Assembly (NCBI GenBank): GCA_002067325.1
Contig: MVQY01000095.1
Span: 1 to 18,939, forward strand
From: Methanobacterium sp. PtaU1.Bin097
Lineage (GTDB): Archaea > Methanobacteriota > Methanobacteria > Methanobacteriales > Methanobacteriaceae
Direction: 5' to 3'
DNA length: 18,939 nt
The first letter of the stretch is position 1. Each line of letters starts with the position of its first letter. This document shows, in pieces, positions 14,799-18,939 of the stretch. The position numbers and the translations under genes are program-made. The notes beneath the pieces are model-generated. The model had not been told where the DNA came from. It saw only the letters and a program-made list of their open reading frames with translations, and made no database searches.

Positions 14799-15374
14799 AT
14801 GAAACCCAAAAACCGACTGAAGATCGAAGATTTACATGTGGACTACGTGGTCAGTCATCGTAAGGTTAAATATCCCCGTTTAGAGATTAAAACAGATGTT
14901 CTATATGTTATTCTCCCAGAAGGTTATGACGGTGCCCAGGAACTAATCAGGAAACATGAAAAATGGATTTATAACAAAATATCCCAGGTAAAACAGTCCC
15001 AGATGGAATCTAAAAACAGGAAATTATATCTAAAACGTACTGATAGGGAATTTAAGGAGATAATCCACCAGACAGTGGAGAAATACTCCCGGAAGCTGGA
15101 TGTTAAGGTAGAGGAGATCAAGTTCCGCAGGATGAAGTCCCGGTGGGGTAGCTGCAGCAGTAATGGGAAGGTAAATTTCAATCAGTACCTGAAATATCTC
15201 CCAGCCAATCTAATAGAGTACATAGTATTCCATGAATTAAGCCACCTGATAGAGATGAGCCATAATAGAAAATTCTGGAATATAATATCATGTGAATTTC
15301 CGGAATATAAAGAATTAGAGGATGAACTATTTATTTACTGGCTTAAAGTGAAGGAATACGTTGGGATTGGTTAG
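14799..15374 (+). CDS. YgjP-type zinc metallopeptidase (DUF45)
   Basis: The 191-residue protein matches the YgjP-like (DUF45, SprT-related) metallopeptidases. The signature SRWGSCSSNGKVNFN (114-128) precedes FHELSHLIEMSHNRKFW (144-160), in which H145, E146 and H149 form the HExxH zinc site and H155 is the third ligand. Length and motif order are normal. It has no signal peptide or membrane segment, so it is cytoplasmic. Family members are often linked to restriction or DNA-repair loci in bacteria, but their substrates are not established. GAGGAAAA gives a good ribosome binding site for ATG 14799. Its 3' end overlaps a convergent gene that also encodes an HExxH protein. Confidence 0.88.
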   Translation: MKPKNRLKIEDLHVDYVVSHRKVKYPRLEIKTDVLYVILPEGYDGAQELIRKHEKWIYNKISQVKQSQMESKNRKLYLKRTDREFKEIIHQTVEKYSRKLDVKVEEIKFRRMKSRWGSCSSNGKVNFNQYLKYLPANLIEYIVFHELSHLIEMSHNRKFWNIISCEFPEYKELEDELFIYWLKVKEYVGIG

Positions 15375-16110
15375 TTTTCACCAGTTCCACATTTGCATCC
15401 ATCTTGAATAGCCGGAGTATTTCCTGTATAGCCCGACATTCGTCATCGCTTTTAAAGATGTCCTTTTCTTGGATTATTTCAACCACCTGGGCTGCGTACT
15501 GGTAGTAATCCGGGTAGTACTTCCCAAATACCTGTGTAAACTCCCTGATTAACTCTTCTTCCTCGTTTTTAAGGGTGTAGTATCTTAAAAAGCCCCAGGC
15601 TATGATGTACCGGGATACCATCAAGAGGGCCTCCCTATGCAGGTTCTCTGTAAATTGGTGGTAGAAAGCTTCCCCTGCCTCTTCCCCCTCCTGGGCGACC
15701 CTGATCTCCTTCCTTAACGTGGGGAGGTATTCGTGGCCGAATGGAGCAAATCCATGGTCTGCGATTATTTTATTAACCACCAGGTCCTCTACGATGGTAA
15801 ATATGATCTGGACGTCCCTTTTATAGTCACTGGGAACCCCCTCACCATATTTTGACCTGCAGAAGCCCATTTTATATAGTATATATCCATGGGTGGCTTC
15901 ATGGGCTATGGATCTTTCCACATCCTCCTTAGCCCGGTGGTATTCCGGGTTCAAAATGATGATGAGTTTCTGGGGATGGTACTGGTAAGCGGCGGTTATG
16001 CCCTTTATTCCCAGATTGGTGTTTTCCTGGAAGGTGATCTCCCGGCCAGTTTCCGCCTGGATTTTTTCCAGATACCGGTTCAGTTCAGGGGAAAAATCAA
16101 AGGAAGTCAT
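15343..16110 (-). CDS. Uncharacterised HExxH putative zinc peptidase
   Basis: This 255-residue protein has no family I can name, but it carries a clear zinc-peptidase motif in SIAHEATHGYILYKMGF (HEATH at 70-74). Thirty-four residues after the second His the helix TIVEDLVVNKIIADHGF supplies E108, which is well placed to be a gluzincin third ligand. Upstream, KLIIILNPEYH could form the edge strand. The second half is helical with many aromatic residues. It is cytoplasmic by sequence. No ribosome binding site precedes the ATG. TTTAAAAATA on the minus strand lies 15-26 bp upstream, so the transcript is probably leaderless. The last 32 bp overlap the end of the convergent YgjP-type gene. Archaeal-specific hypothetical protein is the safest label, and peptidase activity is inferred from the motif. 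Confidence 0.75.
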   Translation of the reverse strand: MTSFDFSPELNRYLEKIQAETGREITFQENTNLGIKGITAAYQYHPQKLIIILNPEYHRAKEDVERSIAHEATHGYILYKMGFCRSKYGEGVPSDYKRDVQIIFTIVEDLVVNKIIADHGFAPFGHEYLPTLRKEIRVAQEGEEAGEAFYHQFTENLHREALLMVSRYIIAWGFLRYYTLKNEEEELIREFTQVFGKYYPDYYQYAAQVVEIIQEKDIFKSDDECRAIQEILRLFKMDANVELVKTNQSQRIPSL

Positions 16111-16302
16111 GGTAATTTATATGTATTTTTAAAGTTAAATTTTTTAAACAAAAAACCCCGGGATAAATAGATAAATATTTGATACTACAAATGAATTATT
16201 ATCTGATTTCTAGATTTTATTTTAATAATAATATAATCAAGCTAGATGTACTCTTAAATTCAAAAATCTTTAAAATTCAAAAACCTATTTATGGAAAGAT
16301 AA

Positions 16303-17847
16303 ATGATGATTGAAGTAAAAATATCACGATACGACCCTGGAAAGGATGAAAAACCCCATCTTGAAACCTACCAGATCGATAAAAAGGAGAAGATGAAGGT
16401 TTTAGATGCCTTAAATAGTATTAATGAGGAATATAACGCCCAAATCAGTTACCGGTGCTCCTGCCGGGCTGGTCAGTGCGGTTCCTGCGCCGTGAAGGTA
16501 AATGGAGAAACTGTACTCGCCTGTAAAGTGGAGATAGAAAACGGAGACCTGATCGAACCACTGGACTTTGACGTGATAAAGGACCTGGTAGTTGACCGGA
16601 TCCCCGTTGACAGCCGGGTTAAGGAATTAAACCTGTTCATCGACGACTGTAACGTATACACGTGCCCGGCGGTGATTAACCCCGAGGAACTGGAGAATTC
16701 AAGGAAGCTTAGAAGTTGCATCGAATGCCTGTCCTGCCTATCCTCCTGCCCCGTGATAGCAGAGACCAAGGAATTCGCAGGGCCATATTTTATGCGTTAC
16801 CTGAGTAAATTCGCATTAGACCCCCGTGACTGTGGAGACCGTGCCCGGACCGGGTTTGATGAAGGATTATACTGCTGCACATCCTGTGGCCGGTGTGTGG
16901 AGGTCTGTCCCAAGGAGATAAACACCTTCGGCGGCGCTATCGAAAAACTGAGGGAGATCTCCTGTCAGGAAGGTATCGGTCCCCTACCACCCCATAAAAC
17001 AGTTAAAAAGCTCATAAAGGAAACCGGCCGATCAGTGGAACCCCTGGGTGGGGGGGAGATGGGTGATGGCTTGATCAAGTTCCTGGGTGAACAAGCCGAT
17101 GAAAAGGAAGGGGATGAAAAAGGATCAGAACATGTAAAACCTGATGAAAAGAAACCTAAAATCGCCTTCTTCACCGGTTGCATGATCGACTACCGGCTGC
17201 CTGATGTGGGACTGGCCCTCATGGACGTGTTAAAGGAGCATGGGATAGATGTAATGGTACCCACAGATCAAGTATGCTGCGGCTCCCCCATGATTCGGAC
17301 CGGACAGACCGATATCATAGAAGAACTGGTGAGGAAAAATGAAGAGGTATTCAAGGATTACGACATCATCTTAACGGTTTGTGCTGGATGCGGAGCCACC
17401 CTTAAAAACGACTACCCCCAATATGGTGTGAACCTCAATGTGGTGGAGATAAGCGAGTTCCTGGCAGATAAGCTGAACACCGAAGATATGGAGCCCCTGA
17501 ATATGAGGGTCACCTATCACGACCCCTGCCACCTTGCCAGGGGACAGGGCATCCGGGAAACACCCCGGGAAATCCTAGGTAAGATCAAGGGACTGGAATT
17601 CGTTGAAATGGAAGAGCCCAACCGGTGTTGCGGTTCCGGTGGTGGAGTGCGCGCAGGTAAGCCAGAACTAGCCGCTAAAATGGGTAAAAGAAAGGTAGAT
17701 ATGATAAAGAAGACCGATGCAGATGCGGTGATAACCATCTGTCCCTTCTGTGAGTACCATATACGGGATTCCCTGGTAAAGGAAGGATCGGATGTGGAAG
17801 TGCTTAATATCTTAAGATTACTTCAGATGGCCTACCGAAAAGATTGA
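16303..17847 (+). CDS. tfrB: Thiol:fumarate reductase subunit B (CoM/CoB:fumarate reductase iron-sulfur subunit)
   Basis: The 514-residue protein joins a succinate-dehydrogenase-B-like half to an HdrB-like half, the hallmark of TfrB. A [2Fe-2S] domain has CSCRAGQCGSC (52-62) and C74. Two [4Fe-4S] sets follow, C139/C142/C145/C149 and C192/C195/C198/C202. A charged linker lies at about 262-286. Then come two cysteine-rich CCG domains, C293...C325-C326...C360xxC363 and C409...C442-C443...C480xxC483, which process CoM-SH and CoB-SH as in heterodisulfide reductase. TfrAB reduces fumarate to succinate while forming CoM-S-S-CoB, supplying succinate in the incomplete reductive TCA route. The catalytic flavoprotein TfrA is not in this window. 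ATG codons at 16303 and 16306 both follow GGAAAG (16293-16298); either may be used. Confidence 0.95.
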   Translation: MMIEVKISRYDPGKDEKPHLETYQIDKKEKMKVLDALNSINEEYNAQISYRCSCRAGQCGSCAVKVNGETVLACKVEIENGDLIEPLDFDVIKDLVVDRIPVDSRVKELNLFIDDCNVYTCPAVINPEELENSRKLRSCIECLSCLSSCPVIAETKEFAGPYFMRYLSKFALDPRDCGDRARTGFDEGLYCCTSCGRCVEVCPKEINTFGGAIEKLREISCQEGIGPLPPHKTVKKLIKETGRSVEPLGGGEMGDGLIKFLGEQADEKEGDEKGSEHVKPDEKKPKIAFFTGCMIDYRLPDVGLALMDVLKEHGIDVMVPTDQVCCGSPMIRTGQTDIIEELVRKNEEVFKDYDIILTVCAGCGATLKNDYPQYGVNLNVVEISEFLADKLNTEDMEPLNMRVTYHDPCHLARGQGIRETPREILGKIKGLEFVEMEEPNRCCGSGGGVRAGKPELAAKMGKRKVDMIKKTDADAVITICPFCEYHIRDSLVKEGSDVEVLNILRLLQMAYRKD

Positions 17848-17883
17848 ACGTTCAAATAAAGTGGATATTATGATTCCCGTCGA

Positions 17884-18609
17884 ATGAAGTGGATTCCCAT
17901 GATTTACGTTGTTTTTACAGAACCTGAATCTCCAGGCAACATTGGATTTTTAGCCCGGACCATGAAAAACTTCGGACTAACCAAACTGGTCCTCATCAAC
18001 CCCTGCTCGATAGAAAATGAGACCTGGTTCCAGGCAATGCATGCCAAGGACATAATCCGGGAGAGGAAAACCTACAGTTCACTGGAGGAATTTAGAGACT
18101 CTGAAGGAATAGATTTCCTGGTAGGGACCACAGGGGTAGCAGGTGGGAGCCATAACGTTCCCCGTATCGCCGTGAAACCAGAGCAGCTCCGGGAATCTGT
18201 AAATTTCAACGGGAATATCGCCATAATTTTTGGTAGGGAAGGAAACGGCCTAACCAACAAGGAAATTGAACTATGTGACGTGGTGGTATCTATACCTACC
18301 CATGAAGCGTATCCCATAATGAACGTAACCCATGCCGCCGCCATAATATTCTATGAATTATTTAAAAAGGACCTTACCTTCCATGTGGAGGACTCAGAAC
18401 TGGCTTCAAAGATTGAAAAAGAAAGTTTAATCTACACCATGGACCAGATCATAGATAAACTGGGATATCCACCCCATAAATGTAGAAATGCCTCCACCGT
18501 GTTTCGCAGGATACTGGGAAGGTCTTTCATCTCCGCGAGAGAAGCCCACACCCTGAAAGGTACCCTGAGAAGGATTAAACAGAGGGTAGATGCCTATAAA
18601 AATGAATAA
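17884..18609 (+). CDS. TrmJ-like SPOUT RNA 2'-O-methyltransferase
   Basis: The 241-residue protein is a SpoU/TrmH-type SPOUT methylase of the archaeal TrmJ kind. Motif 1 is EPESPGNIGFLARTMKNFG near the N-terminus. Motif 2 is IIFGREGNGLTN around 118-129. Motif 3, in the knot that binds S-adenosylmethionine, is IPTHEAYPIMNVTHAAAIIFYE around 138-159. A C-terminal helical part (about 170-241) follows. Archaeal TrmJ methylates the ribose of tRNA position 32. The family label is firm and the target position is inferred. ATG 17884 has no strong ribosome binding site. ATG 17899, five codons later (MIYVVFTEPES), is an equally good start and fits homologues better. The gene lies 36 bp after tfrB. The bases between carry a short imperfect repeat of AGTGGAT...ATGATT. 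Confidence 0.88.
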   Translation: MKWIPMIYVVFTEPESPGNIGFLARTMKNFGLTKLVLINPCSIENETWFQAMHAKDIIRERKTYSSLEEFRDSEGIDFLVGTTGVAGGSHNVPRIAVKPEQLRESVNFNGNIAIIFGREGNGLTNKEIELCDVVVSIPTHEAYPIMNVTHAAAIIFYELFKKDLTFHVEDSELASKIEKESLIYTMDQIIDKLGYPPHKCRNASTVFRRILGRSFISAREAHTLKGTLRRIKQRVDAYKNE

Positions 18610-18621
18610 TAGGAAGAAACA

Positions 18622-18939
18622 ATGGTATTTGGTTTAAGCACCTTCGAGATAATAGGCATACTGGTATTGATCCTGCTCGTACTATTTCTCCCTATAATCA
18701 TCCGGAGAAGAATCATATCCAGTGTTACCCGGTCGGTATCAGAATTAGAAAGCATGGTGGTGAAGGGCCAGAAGATATTGATAGAAATCTCAAGGGATAA
18801 GGGTAATCCATCAAAAGACCCAGAAGCTACCGTCAAGGATTTCATGGAATTCTTTGTAATCCCACCGGTGGACCTGGATCCAAACGGGATTGTCCGTAAA
18901 CTGGATAAAATCCTGGAGATGAGTGAGGAAAACTTCAAA
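18622..18939 (+). CDS. DUF1512 family protein, N-terminal part (runs off the window)
   Basis: From ATG 18622, ten bases after AGGAAG, the frame is open to the window end, giving 106 residues. It starts with one hydrophobic helix (IIGILVLILLVLFLPIIIRRR) that would anchor the protein with its bulk in the cytoplasm. A helical segment then leads into the conserved region DFMEFFVIPPVDLDPNGIV, which I recognise as DUF1512, an archaeal family of unknown function. It follows the TrmJ-like gene by 12 bp and is likely co-transcribed with it. No catalytic motif is visible in the part present. Confidence 0.8.
   Translation, partial: MVFGLSTFEIIGILVLILLVLFLPIIIRRRIISSVTRSVSELESMVVKGQKILIEISRDKGNPSKDPEATVKDFMEFFVIPPVDLDPNGIVRKLDKILEMSEENFK

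Noticed and set aside
18594..18938. 114-codon minus-strand frame at the window end
   Set aside because: The plus strand carries a DUF1512 gene with a ribosome binding site and a conserved motif. The minus frame is its shadow.
1..18939. tRNA, rRNA, transposon ends or phage attachment sites
   Set aside because: Reading of the intergenic stretches showed no tRNA-like cloverleaf, no rRNA sequence, no transposase and no flanking target duplications. No gene-free stretch exceeds about 300 bp.

Overview
This window is archaeal DNA from a hydrogenotrophic methanogen of the order Methanobacteriales, most likely Methanobacterium or a close relative. The evidence is a thiol:fumarate reductase subunit B, an indolepyruvate:ferredoxin oxidoreductase, a PaaK/coenzyme F390 synthetase-type ligase with a tandem-ACT partner, a PsbP-like glycosylated surface protein, an archaeal TrmJ-like methylase and a DUF1512 protein. 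AT-rich intergenic regions with archaeal TATA boxes and GGAGG/GGTG-type ribosome binding sites fit this. No rRNA, tRNA, CRISPR array, transposase or phage gene was seen.

Layout. Positions 1-2280 are AT-rich and look accessory or decaying. They hold the tail of an unidentified gene, an array of 35-bp tandem repeats, a secreted TIM-barrel-like protein that seems to start at a non-canonical ATT codon, and a DUF389 membrane protein gene broken by two frameshifts. Positions 2338-6233 hold a metallophosphoesterase (+), then a minus-strand two-gene unit of a sodium:solute symporter and an N-acyl-homoserine-lactonase-like metallo-beta-lactamase. A divergent promoter region leads to a Lys/Gly-rich, membrane-anchored PsbP-like protein (6436-7383).

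Positions 7426-14568 are one functional theme with an apparent guest module inside. On the plus strand are paaK and a tandem-ACT gene. Convergent to them on the minus strand are iorA and iorB. Together these would interconvert aryl acids, aryl-CoAs and aryl pyruvates. Between the two halves lie four minus-strand genes: a winged-helix regulator, a 3-TM membrane protein, and a MacB-type permease with its ATPase. Three palindromes lie just upstream of the regulator.

Positions 14799-16110 hold two convergent genes, both encoding HExxH zinc-peptidase-like proteins, whose 3' ends overlap by 32 bp. Positions 16303-18939 look like a plus-strand run of tfrB, a TrmJ-like 2'-O-methyltransferase and the start of a DUF1512 gene that leaves the window. 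The best candidates for undescribed biology are the repeat array with the ATT-start secreted protein, the symporter-lactonase pair, the regulator/3-TM/ABC module with its operator-like palindromes, and the overlapping metallopeptidase pair.
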